A stretch of 64,000 bases of DNA from an uncultured Acetatifactor sp. Its GTDB lineage: Bacteria > Bacillota > Clostridia > Lachnospirales > Lachnospiraceae. Under the pieces are notes generated by a model. The model made no database searches. It was not told the DNA's origin and worked only from the letters and a program-made list of their open reading frames with translations. Location of the stretch: positions 1 to 64,000 of the forward strand of contig CAJTVB010000003.1 in NCBI GenBank assembly GCA_910579755.1. Reading direction: 5' to 3'. Made by a program: the position numbers and the translations under genes. This document shows positions 40,597 through 48,612 of the stretch, piece after piece (position 1 is the first letter of the stretch; each line of letters opens with the position of its first letter).

Positions 40597-41484
40597 TTAT
40601 TTCACCATAATTTCAATCCCTTTACAAATATTGGTAATCCTCACACTTGTATGGCTTCCCCCGTTTTCTCCGTCCAGAGTCCAGGCCACGGGCTCCGGGG
40701 ACTCCAGCATGATCTCCGCCGCGGTAAAGCAGTGCATGGCGGCAGCATCAATGTCCCGGTTCAGCAGGGAGGCAATGATATTATTCAGCTCCGCCGGCGT
40801 TTTGGGGCGTTTGATCAGGGTCACCTCAAATACGCCGTCGTCCAGCCTCACATTCTTCCCTGTAATGTTTTTAAAGCCGCCCACGGAAAGAGAATTGGTG
40901 ATCATGCCGAATATAAAATCGTCCTCAATAACCGTATCCCCGCAGACCACCTTCATGGAAAAGGAGCGGATAGCCGAAAGCCTTTTCATCCCCTCCAGCA
41001 GGTATGCCATGTGCCCCAGCACATTCTTAATTTCCTGTCCTGTCTCATAAGACACATCCGTAAAAAGGCCGAATGCCGCTATATAGACAAAAATATCATC
41101 ATTAAAGGTTCCTATATCACAGGGAAATTTCCTGCCCTCCACCGCAATCCTCGCCGCCTGCACCATGCTTTTCGGCAGGCCAAGGCTTCCTCCGAAATCA
41201 TTGGTGCTGCCAGCAGGAATATATCCTATAGGCGTCAGAAAGCCGCTTTGAACCATGCCGGTAACTGCCTCGTCCAGGGTTCCGTCCCCTCCGCCGCAGA
41301 CCAGCAGCTCATAATCCGCCGTCCTATCCGCAGCCACCCGGCAGGCATCCCCCCGTTTCTGGGTAGGCACTGCCGTGACCTCATACCCTGCCGTCGTAAA
41401 CAGATCCAGTATTTCCGAAAGCTTATTCTTAATCTGAGCCTTCCCCGCTTTGGGATTATATATAAATAACAGTTTTTTCTTCAT
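40597..41484 (-). CDS. YegS/BmrU-family lipid kinase (diacylglycerol kinase-like)
   Basis: A 295-aa enzyme of the DagK fold: FIYNPKAGKAQIKNKL at the start, the nucleotide loop CGGGDGTLDEAV (near 62) and GYIPAGSTNDFGGSLGLP. It probably phosphorylates diacylglycerol or a related lipid at the inner membrane. The start MKKKLLFIYN (AGGAG 6 bases upstream) is used instead of the longer frame. It lies 69 bp after the HPr-like gene, the last gene of the uvrC string. Confidence 0.9.
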   Translation of the reverse strand: MKKKLLFIYNPKAGKAQIKNKLSEILDLFTTAGYEVTAVPTQKRGDACRVAADRTADYELLVCGGGDGTLDEAVTGMVQSGFLTPIGYIPAGSTNDFGGSLGLPKSMVQAARIAVEGRKFPCDIGTFNDDIFVYIAAFGLFTDVSYETGQEIKNVLGHMAYLLEGMKRLSAIRSFSMKVVCGDTVIEDDFIFGMITNSLSVGGFKNITGKNVRLDDGVFEVTLIKRPKTPAELNNIIASLLNRDIDAAAMHCFTAAEIMLESPEPVAWTLDGENGGSHTSVRITNICKGIEIMVK

Positions 41485-41552
41485 AAATACTCCTGAAACA
41501 GTCAGGGACGGACCCAATGTTCCCATTGACTCCGCCCCCTTTCATATTGATT

Positions 41553-41813
41553 CTATGATGCCTTACCGCTCAAAAATTCCTCGATTCCTTCCACAGCGGC
41601 CTGTTCGTCGGTTCCTTCCGCAGATACCTCCAGCTTTTCACCGTTGTCCAGCCCCAGGCTCATCATGCCCATAATACTTTTGGCATTTACTCTTCTTTCC
41701 CCGGACTGAATGTAAATCGTGCTTTCATACTTGCTGGCCTCCTGAACCAGCAGCGCCACCGGCCTGGCCTCAAGTCCGTTCTCCAGTCTGACCTGAATAT
41801 TTCTTTTTGTCAT
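41553..41813 (-). CDS. Crh-like HPr protein with Glu15 in place of His15
   Basis: An 86-aa HPr fold. The PTS phosphorylation site GLHARP reads GLEARPV, so residue 15 is Glu, while the regulatory site NAKSIMGMMSLG keeps Ser46. It therefore cannot relay PTS phosphate but could still be phosphorylated by HPr kinase, like B. subtilis Crh (Gln15), which also sits beside yvcJ/whiA. The substrate kinase gene hprK is in the same gene string. Expected role: a CcpA-type catabolite repression cofactor. GAGGAGGAG precedes the ATG. Confidence 0.9.
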   Translation of the reverse strand: MTKRNIQVRLENGLEARPVALLVQEASKYESTIYIQSGERRVNAKSIMGMMSLGLDNGEKLEVSAEGTDEQAAVEGIEEFLSGKAS

Positions 41814-41843
41814 AATAATACTCCTCCTCTATTTCGTCACATT

Positions 41844-42722
41844 TCAGTCCGCGCCCCCAAGCCTTGCCTTTTCAGCAAGCTCACTCAGTTTACGCAGCCT
41901 GTGATTGACACCCGATTTCCCTATGGGCGGCTGGAAGAAGCCTCCCAACTCCTTCAGCGGTATGTCCGGATATTCCAGACGAACCTGCGCCATCTCCCTC
42001 AGGGATTCGGGAAGATTCTCAAAGCCATAGTGCTCCCTGATGTATTCAATATCTGCCACCTGCCTTGCGGCAGCACCTACAGTCTTTGCAATATTTGCGG
42101 TCTCACAATTGACCCGTCTGTTCACGGAATTGCGCATTTCCTTCAGAATGCGGAGATTTTCCAGATTCATCAGAGACACCGGGGCTCCGCATACATTGAG
42201 CAGATCCACGATTCCGGTTCCCTCCTTCAGATATATCACGTGATACTTTTTCCGAAGGATGATCTTTGACTCAATGTCAAAGGCTCCCATGACCGACTGC
42301 AGCTGTCTGGCCTTCGCCTCATTCGTACAGGCAAATTCAAGGTGATATCCCTTTACAGGATCGCTCATGGACCCCACACAGAGAAAAGCTCCTCGCAAAA
42401 ATGCCCTCTGACAGCATGCATTTTTGATGATCAGACTGCTCACAGGCTCGTCCGGACTTCCGATCTTATCCAGAAGACCTTTGATATCCTGCTCCGCCAA
42501 TGTAACACCATTATTTATATTATATGTTTTTTTCAATAATGTAAAGCCTTTTCTGAACAGGGCTTCATTTTCTGTCTGAAACCCTATGATGTAACGCCCT
42601 TCCCCGTCCAGGCCGTACTGCCCGCAAAAGTTCAGGATTGCCGCCAGCTCCGCTATCTGACAATGCCTTGCCGGACTGATTTGCCCCGCCAGCTCTTCCT
42701 TGACTTCACTCGAAAACGACAT
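41844..42722 (-). CDS. whiA: WhiA, DNA-binding protein of the rapZ-whiA cluster
   Basis: A 292-aa protein starting MSFSSEVKEELA, with a LAGLIDADG-like core (RGAFLCVGSMSDPVKGYHLEF) and a C-terminal HTH (SLREMAQVRLEYPDIPLKELGGFFQPPIGKSGVNHRLRKL). In actinobacteria WhiA drives sporulation; in Firmicutes it affects division and chromosome segregation. Its position behind rapZ and before an HPr-like gene is the conserved arrangement. Confidence 0.95.
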   Translation of the reverse strand: MSFSSEVKEELAGQISPARHCQIAELAAILNFCGQYGLDGEGRYIIGFQTENEALFRKGFTLLKKTYNINNGVTLAEQDIKGLLDKIGSPDEPVSSLIIKNACCQRAFLRGAFLCVGSMSDPVKGYHLEFACTNEAKARQLQSVMGAFDIESKIILRKKYHVIYLKEGTGIVDLLNVCGAPVSLMNLENLRILKEMRNSVNRRVNCETANIAKTVGAAARQVADIEYIREHYGFENLPESLREMAQVRLEYPDIPLKELGGFFQPPIGKSGVNHRLRKLSELAEKARLGGAD

Positions 42723-42744
42723 TATTACTCCTATTCATACGCCT

Positions 42745-43611
42745 CTAGCTTCCCGTTCCTGCCACATCCCGGTGGTACAGCTTTATGCCGTAGGTTCCCT
42801 GATCCTTCATCCGCCTGTACAGTTCATTGGCCAGCGTGACGCTTCTATGCTTTCCCCCGGTGCAGCCGATAGCCGCTACCAGGCGGTATTTGCCTTCCTT
42901 CACGTAATTGGGAATCAGAAACTGAATCATATCCGTAAGCTTTTCCATGAAGACCTCTGCTTCCCGAAAGCTCATCACATAATCCTGTACCTCTTTATCA
43001 TTTCCCGTCTTGGGCTTCAATTCGTCGATATAAAACGGATTGGGAAGAAATCTCACATCAAACACCAGATCCGCATCCGCAGGAATCCCATGCTTGAAGC
43101 CAAAGGACATCACCGTCACCATGAGACTATTATATTCTTCATTCCCCACAAAAATGCGGTGAAGCTCTTCTTTCAGCTCCCTGGTCAGAAGATTCGTGGT
43201 ATCAATCACATAATCCGCATTTCTGCGGACCGTCCCAAGCACATCCCGCTCCCTGCGGACGCCGTCCTCCACCCTGCCATCCATTGCCAGGGGATGAATC
43301 CTCCTGCTCTCCTTATAGCGTTTGATCAATACATTTTCATCCGCTTCCATAAACAGGATCTCCAGCTTACAGCCCTTTTGCTTCAGCTGTTCCAAAATCC
43401 TGGTAGTGTCCTCAAAAAACTGATCCGAACGCACATCCAGTCCCAGGGCCACCTTGCTGACCTCGCTGCCCGGCATGGAGACCAGCTCCACAAATTTCTC
43501 CACCAGCGATACCGGAAGGTTGTCCACACAATAAAATCCCGTATCCTCCAGCATCTTGAGCGCGGTGCTCTTGCCTCCTCCGCTCATTCCTGTCACTACT
43601 ACAAATCTCAT
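42745..43611 (-). CDS. rapZ: RapZ (YvcJ) nucleotide-binding adaptor
   Basis: A 288-aa P-loop protein: VTGMSGGGKSTALKMLED (Walker A), FCVDNLP, and a C-terminal domain with IGCTGGKHRSVTLANELY, the conserved segment linked to metabolite and RNA binding. In E. coli RapZ directs sRNA decay and senses glucosamine-6-phosphate; in Bacillus YvcJ hydrolyses GTP. It follows murB by 19 bp and precedes whiA by 22 bp. Confidence 0.95.
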   Translation of the reverse strand: MRFVVVTGMSGGGKSTALKMLEDTGFYCVDNLPVSLVEKFVELVSMPGSEVSKVALGLDVRSDQFFEDTTRILEQLKQKGCKLEILFMEADENVLIKRYKESRRIHPLAMDGRVEDGVRRERDVLGTVRRNADYVIDTTNLLTRELKEELHRIFVGNEEYNSLMVTVMSFGFKHGIPADADLVFDVRFLPNPFYIDELKPKTGNDKEVQDYVMSFREAEVFMEKLTDMIQFLIPNYVKEGKYRLVAAIGCTGGKHRSVTLANELYRRMKDQGTYGIKLYHRDVAGTGS

Positions 43612-43630
43612 TGCTCCTCACAATCTGCCC

Positions 43631-44560
43631 TTAAAAGCCCAGGAGCACCACCTCAGTCTCCAGCTCCACATGGAACCGGTCCTTCACCTGCTCCTGCACC
43701 CGGACGATCACATCCCTGATATCCCGGGCCGTTGCCCCGCCTGTATTGATAATAAAGCCGCAATGCTTGTCAGACACCCGGGCTCCTCCGATCTGAAAAC
43801 CCCGAAGCCCCGCATCCATAATCAGCTTTCCGGCGAAATTTCCCTCTGGCCGCTTGAAGGTGCTGCCTGCGCTGGGATATTCCAGGGGCTGCTTTTCCCT
43901 TCTTCTGGCCGCCAGCTCCTCCATGGTGCTCCGAATCTGATCTCTGTCCCCTTTTTCCAGACGAAATATCACCTCCGTCACAATAAAGGGATTATCCCGA
44001 ATCACGCTGGAACGATAGCCGAATTCCATGGTTTCATTCTGCAGCTCCATCCGCTCTCCATGACAGTCGATCACATTGACCTGCTCCACCACCTGGCTCA
44101 TCTCTCCCCCATAGGCTCCGGCGTTCATAACAACGCCGCCCCCCACGGTCCCCGGTATCCCGGAGGCAAACTCCAGGCCTGTAAGCCCATACTCCAAAGC
44201 CGCCCGGGCCGCCTGGGCCATGGACGCACCCGCCTGAACCCGAAGAATACAATCCTCCACCGTAATGCGGCTCATCTTCTGCCCGATCTGCAAAACAGCG
44301 CCGGCATACCCCTGGTCACTGACCAGCAGGTTGCTCCCGTTTCCCGTCACGAACCAGGGAATCCCCACCGCCTGCAGGTATTTCTGCACACTTTTCAGCT
44401 GTTCCTCATTCTCCGGCTGCAACAGACAGTCGGCAGGCCCGCCTACCCGAAAGGTGGTATGGCCTGCCATAGGCTCCTGCAGCAGGATGTTTTCTTCGGG
44501 TAAAAAATTACGTAATCCCTCAAGAACCGCTCCGCTGATCATTCCCTGAATTTCCCCCAT
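43631..44560 (-). CDS. murB: MurB, UDP-N-acetylenolpyruvoylglucosamine reductase
   Basis: A 309-aa FAD enzyme of peptidoglycan precursor synthesis. FAD motifs TTFRVGGPADCLL and GNGSNLLVSDQGYAG, GIPGTVGGGVVMNAGAYG and the catalytic Ser in EYPSAGSTFKRP (type II MurB pattern) are visible. It reduces enolpyruvyl-UDP-GlcNAc to UDP-MurNAc with NADPH. Start at MGEIQGMISG (GGGAAG upstream), 14 bp after the glucokinase stop. Confidence 0.95.
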   Translation of the reverse strand: MGEIQGMISGAVLEGLRNFLPEENILLQEPMAGHTTFRVGGPADCLLQPENEEQLKSVQKYLQAVGIPWFVTGNGSNLLVSDQGYAGAVLQIGQKMSRITVEDCILRVQAGASMAQAARAALEYGLTGLEFASGIPGTVGGGVVMNAGAYGGEMSQVVEQVNVIDCHGERMELQNETMEFGYRSSVIRDNPFIVTEVIFRLEKGDRDQIRSTMEELAARRREKQPLEYPSAGSTFKRPEGNFAGKLIMDAGLRGFQIGGARVSDKHCGFIINTGGATARDIRDVIVRVQEQVKDRFHVELETEVVLLGF

Positions 44561-44574
44561 GCTTCCCGGTAAAA

Positions 44575-45510
44575 CTATCTCAACACCATTCCCACAGCCC
44601 CGATAATGCCGGCATCGTTGCCCAGCTGGGCCAGCACAATCCTGGCGTTTGCACACTCCCTGTAAACATACTTCTTAAACCAGGGCTCTACAAAAGTCAG
44701 CAAAATCTCTCCTGCCTTTGACACGCCGCCGCCGATGACAAACAGTTCCGGATTCACCACGCCGGCTATAATACCCAGGCCTTTTCCCAGATACCGGCCA
44801 AACTCCTCCGCCACTTCTATGGCAACCGCGTCTCCTTCTTTCACAGCGTCAAAGACGGTCTTTGCAGAAATATGTCCGCCTCTCAATACACTTGGCTTAT
44901 CGTCCTTCTCCAGCCGCCTTCTGGCCAGTCTGGCAATTCCCGTGGCAGAAGCATATTCCTCCAGGCAGCCCTTCTTTCCGCAGCCACAGCTTTCCGTCTC
45001 ATTATCCTCCACATGGATATGTCCGATTTCACCGCCGCCGCCGATGGATCCTGCCAGAATTTCACCCTCCACGATAATGCCGCCGCCCACTCCGGTTCCC
45101 AGAGTTACCGCCACTACGTTTTCATGGCCCTTGCCGGCGCCCTTCCACATTTCGCCAAAAGCCGCCACATTAGCGTCATTGCCCGCCTTTACCGGTACAT
45201 TAATATATGCCTGCACCGCCTCGGGTATGTTAAAGGATCTCCATGCAATATTGGCACAGCCACCCAAATTGCCTTTTTTATCCACTGTGCCGGGAACGCC
45301 TACGCCGATTCCCACCAGATCCTCCTCGCTGATCCCCTTTTCTTCCATTTTTCCGCGGATACTTTTTACAATATCAGGAAGGATGGCCGCTCCTTCATTG
45401 TCCAATATGGTGGGAATCTCCCACTTGTCCAGAATATTTCCCTCTTTATCAAAGAAACCCAGCTTAACCGTGGTTCCCCCGATGTCTACACCAAACGCAT
45501 ACTTACTCAT
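44575..45510 (-). CDS. ROK-family glucokinase
   Basis: A 311-aa sugar kinase: ATP motif FGVDIGGTTVKLGFFD, catalytic GNDANVAAFGEMWKG, the ROK zinc site CGCGKKGCLEEYAS (near 180) and GGGVSKAGEILL. It phosphorylates glucose or a related hexose. Start at MSKYAFGVD. It lies between hprK and murB, linking sugar phosphorylation with the HPr kinase regulatory genes in one string. Confidence 0.92.
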   Translation of the reverse strand: MSKYAFGVDIGGTTVKLGFFDKEGNILDKWEIPTILDNEGAAILPDIVKSIRGKMEEKGISEEDLVGIGVGVPGTVDKKGNLGGCANIAWRSFNIPEAVQAYINVPVKAGNDANVAAFGEMWKGAGKGHENVVAVTLGTGVGGGIIVEGEILAGSIGGGGEIGHIHVEDNETESCGCGKKGCLEEYASATGIARLARRRLEKDDKPSVLRGGHISAKTVFDAVKEGDAVAIEVAEEFGRYLGKGLGIIAGVVNPELFVIGGGVSKAGEILLTFVEPWFKKYVYRECANARIVLAQLGNDAGIIGAVGMVLR

Positions 45511-45539
45511 GATTTCCCTCACCTTTCGTTTTTATTCTT

Positions 45540-46481
45540 TTATTCATCATCCTCTTCCCGTTTCCTGGCCAGAGAATTCTGCACCCTGGTATACAGCTCC
45601 TGCGCCGCATTATAACCCATTTTTTTCTGACGGTGATTAATGGCTGCAGATTCGCAGATCACGGCCAGATTCCGTCCGGGACGGATGGGGATATTGTGGC
45701 ACACGATCTTGTTGCCCAGATACTCCGTGTAATTTTCCTCCAGTCCCAGCCTGTCGTATTCCTTCTCCTTGTCCCACTCCTCCAGCCGGATTACCATATC
45801 GATCCCCTGGGTATCCTTTACCGCGGATACGCCGAACAACGCCTTCACATCCACAATGCCAATGCCCCTCAGCTCGATCAGATGCTTCGTCACATCCGGC
45901 GCCGAACCAATCAATGTATCATCGCTTACCTTTCGCAGCTCCACCACGTCGTCTGTCACCAGGCGGTGTCCCCTCTTGATCAGCTCCAGAGCCGCCTCTG
46001 ATTTACCGATACCGCTCTCGCCTGTAATCAGCACGCCCTCGCCGTACACATCTACCAACACCCCGTGAACGGAAATGCAGGGAGCAAGCTTTACGTTCAG
46101 CCATCGAATGACCTCCGCCATAAAAGAAGAAGTCGTCTTTTTTGTGGAAAGAACCGGTACCTTGTGAGTCAGCGCCGCCTGCATGAAAATAGGATCCGGC
46201 ATCATTTCCCGGCAAAATACGATGGCGGGCACGTCGCCTCTGAGAAGCTCATCATAGATCTCCCGCTTTCTCTCGTCACTCATGCTTTCCATGTAGGTGT
46301 ACTCCACGAAGCCCACGATCTGAAGCCGGGTGGCATCAAAATGCTCAAAATATCCGGCAATCTGAAGGGCAGGCCTGTTGATATCCGGCTGTGTGATACG
46401 GATTCCCTTTATATCGATCTCCGGCGTCAGGTTATCCAGCTTCATCTTTTCGATCATACGGGTAAGCGTTACATATTCCAT
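45540..46481 (-). CDS. hprK: HPr kinase/phosphorylase
   Basis: A 313-aa bifunctional enzyme with P-loop GESGIGKSEAALELIKRGH (near 155), the catalytic segment LIGSAPDVTKHLIELRGIGIVDV and the C-terminal K3-type loop KIVCHNIPIRPGRNLAVICE. It phosphorylates and dephosphorylates Ser46 of HPr proteins, controlling catabolite repression. Its likely partner, the Ser46/Glu15 HPr-like protein, is encoded 3.7 kb downstream in the same direction. Confidence 0.96.
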   Translation of the reverse strand: MEYVTLTRMIEKMKLDNLTPEIDIKGIRITQPDINRPALQIAGYFEHFDATRLQIVGFVEYTYMESMSDERKREIYDELLRGDVPAIVFCREMMPDPIFMQAALTHKVPVLSTKKTTSSFMAEVIRWLNVKLAPCISVHGVLVDVYGEGVLITGESGIGKSEAALELIKRGHRLVTDDVVELRKVSDDTLIGSAPDVTKHLIELRGIGIVDVKALFGVSAVKDTQGIDMVIRLEEWDKEKEYDRLGLEENYTEYLGNKIVCHNIPIRPGRNLAVICESAAINHRQKKMGYNAAQELYTRVQNSLARKREEDDE

Positions 46482-46540
46482 TCCCTGTTTCCCTCATTTC
46501 TGTGCTGTTTACTGTGCTATTTCCTGTCCTGAATAAGGTT

Positions 46541-46569
46541 ATTGTACCATAAGCTAAAATTTATGGGAA
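46541..46569 (-). promoter_or_regulatory. Promoter of the hprK string
   Basis: TTCCCA (46564-46569), 17 bp, TACAAT (46541-46546) with an upstream TGG extended -10. It shares 19 identical bases (TATGGTACAATAACCTTAT) with the promoter at 51103-51131. Confidence 0.55.
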
Positions 46570-46579
46570 GTTCTTTTCG

Positions 46580-48457
46580 TTATGTTTCGCGTTCCTCCTT
46601 TTTTCGGAAATATCCATATATTTCCTCAGCCGCACGTCTGTTCAGCTCCGGCAGCGCCGCCAATTCCTCCACAGAAGCCTGACGGATCTCTTCAATGGAT
46701 TTAAAACTACGCATCAAGGCCTTTCTTCTGGCTGGTCCCACCCCCGGAATATCATCCAGAACTGATTTTACCTGCGTCTTGCTGCGCAGGGAACGGTGGT
46801 ATTCGATGGCAAACCGGTGAGCCTCGTCCTGAATCCGGGTAATCAGCTTAAAGCCCTCGGAGCGGGTATCGATGGGCAGCTCTATATTGTTAAAATAAAG
46901 TCCCCGGGTACGGTGGTTGTCATCCTTTACCATGCCGCAGACAGGGATGGAAATTCCCAGCTCCTCCAGCACGGACAGAGCAATATTCACCTGCCCCCGG
47001 CCTCCATCCATCATCAAAAGATCGGGAAATTTTGTAAAGCTCCCGTATTCCCGTTCCAGCTCCTTCTCCTCCAGCTCCCTGCTCTCCTCTATACCATGGC
47101 GGAAGCGTCTGGTCAACACCTCCCGCATGCAGGCATAATCGTCGGGACCGGTGACGGTCCGAATCCGAAACTTCCGATAATCGCTGGGCTTGGGTTTTCC
47201 CTTTTCAAATACGATCATGGAGCCCACGTTTTCAAAGCCGTTGATATTGGATATGTCGAAGGCCTCCATTCTCTCGATACGGGACAATCCCAGTACATCG
47301 GCAATCTCCTTCACCGCACCGATAGTCCTGCCCTCTTCCCTCTTCAGCCGCTCCCTGTCCTGGTCCAGAATATGCTTTGCATTCTGAGCCGCCAGCTCCA
47401 CCAGCTTTTCCTTGGAACCAATCTTAGGCACTCGGATATGTACCCTGCCGCCCTTACGCCCGGACAGCCATTTTTCGATCAATTCCCTGTCTCCGATCTC
47501 ATACTGCAGCATCAGCTCCCGGGGAATAAAAGGCGTCCCTGCATAAAACTGCTTCACAAAGTTTTCCAGAATACCGGCCTTGTCTCCCTCCGACACATGT
47601 GTCATATAATAATGCTCCCGGCCTATCAGCTTGCCGTCTCTCACAAAAAATACCTGCACCACCGCCTCGGTCTCATCCTGATACAGCGCCAGAATATCCT
47701 TATCCTCGCCTACGCTGTCGGTAATCTTCTGTTTCTGAGACACCTGCTTCACGCTGTTGTACAGATCCCTGTATCCTGCCGCCGCCTCAAAGTCAAGCTC
47801 TTCTGCAGCCGCCTTCATTTTGGATTCCAGGTCCTTCAGAATCAGATTATAGTTGCCGTTCAGAAACTCCAGGACCTGAGACACCTGCTCCCGATACTGC
47901 TCCTTGTTCACATAGCCCTGACAGGGAGCCAGACATTGCTTGATATGATAATTCAGACAGGGACGCTCCAGCCCAATATCTCTTGGCAGGCTTCGATTGC
48001 AGGTTCTGAGACAATACAGCTTGTTCAAAAGCTCAATGGTATCCTTCACGGCTCCGGCACTGGTATAGGGGCCGAAATATCTGGATTTATCTTTTTTCAT
48101 AACCCGGGAAAACAAAATCCGGGGAAACTCCTCTCCCACGGTAACCTTGATATAGGGATAGGTCTTGTCATCCTTCAGCAACGTATTGTATTTTGGAGAA
48201 TTTTCCTTGATCAGATTATTCTCCAGCACCAGCGCCTCCAACTCGGAATCCGTGACAATATATTCAAATCGGGCGATCAAAGACACCATCTTGTCGATCA
48301 TTGGTCCCCGTCCGATATTTTCCCGAAAATAAGAGCGCACCCGATTGTGCAGATTCACAGCCTTTCCCACATATAAAATGACATCTTTATCATCTCTCAT
48401 GATATAGACGCCCGGCTCCTTGGGAAGCTTTTTCAGCTCTTCTTCAAAATTAAACAT
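46580..48457 (-). CDS. uvrC: UvrC, excinuclease ABC subunit C
   Basis: A 625-aa nuclease of nucleotide excision repair. Order: GIY-YIG nuclease (PGVYIMRDDKDVILYVGKA), UVR helical motif (~205-235), RNase H-like endonuclease domain (EAFDISNINGFENVGSMIVFE ... MDGGRGQVN) and C-terminal helix-hairpin-helix (LDDIPGVGPARRKALMRSF). Full length for the family. AGGAGCGG is just before the ATG. Confidence 0.97.
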   Translation of the reverse strand: MFNFEEELKKLPKEPGVYIMRDDKDVILYVGKAVNLHNRVRSYFRENIGRGPMIDKMVSLIARFEYIVTDSELEALVLENNLIKENSPKYNTLLKDDKTYPYIKVTVGEEFPRILFSRVMKKDKSRYFGPYTSAGAVKDTIELLNKLYCLRTCNRSLPRDIGLERPCLNYHIKQCLAPCQGYVNKEQYREQVSQVLEFLNGNYNLILKDLESKMKAAAEELDFEAAAGYRDLYNSVKQVSQKQKITDSVGEDKDILALYQDETEAVVQVFFVRDGKLIGREHYYMTHVSEGDKAGILENFVKQFYAGTPFIPRELMLQYEIGDRELIEKWLSGRKGGRVHIRVPKIGSKEKLVELAAQNAKHILDQDRERLKREEGRTIGAVKEIADVLGLSRIERMEAFDISNINGFENVGSMIVFEKGKPKPSDYRKFRIRTVTGPDDYACMREVLTRRFRHGIEESRELEEKELEREYGSFTKFPDLLMMDGGRGQVNIALSVLEELGISIPVCGMVKDDNHRTRGLYFNNIELPIDTRSEGFKLITRIQDEAHRFAIEYHRSLRSKTQVKSVLDDIPGVGPARRKALMRSFKSIEEIRQASVEELAALPELNRRAAEEIYGYFRKKEERET

Positions 48458-48515
48458 TTCCGCTCCTGCTTTTTTGCCACTGTCAGTGTCAGCCCATATT
48501 CCTTCTGACTATTGC

Positions 48516-48549
48516 AACAGCCCTGTGCCAATCATGGTACAGGGCTGTT
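48516..48549. other. 11-bp inverted repeat between ftsH and uvrC
   Basis: AACAGCCCTGT and its complement with a 12-nt loop. A T-rich stretch (TTATCTTATCTTTT) lies only on the + strand side, so it is a poor terminator for minus-strand ftsH. It may be an mRNA-stabilising or partial attenuating hairpin upstream of uvrC. Confidence 0.55.
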
Positions 48550-48612
48550 ATCTTATCTTTTATTTTGGGGGTTCAGCCCTGGGCAAAGCTTCATCTTCTT
48601 CCGGCGCCTGTA

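Noticed and set aside
46796..48376. 526-codon + strand frame opposite uvrC
   Set aside because: Antisense shadow; the uvrC motifs and full family length on the minus strand leave no doubt.
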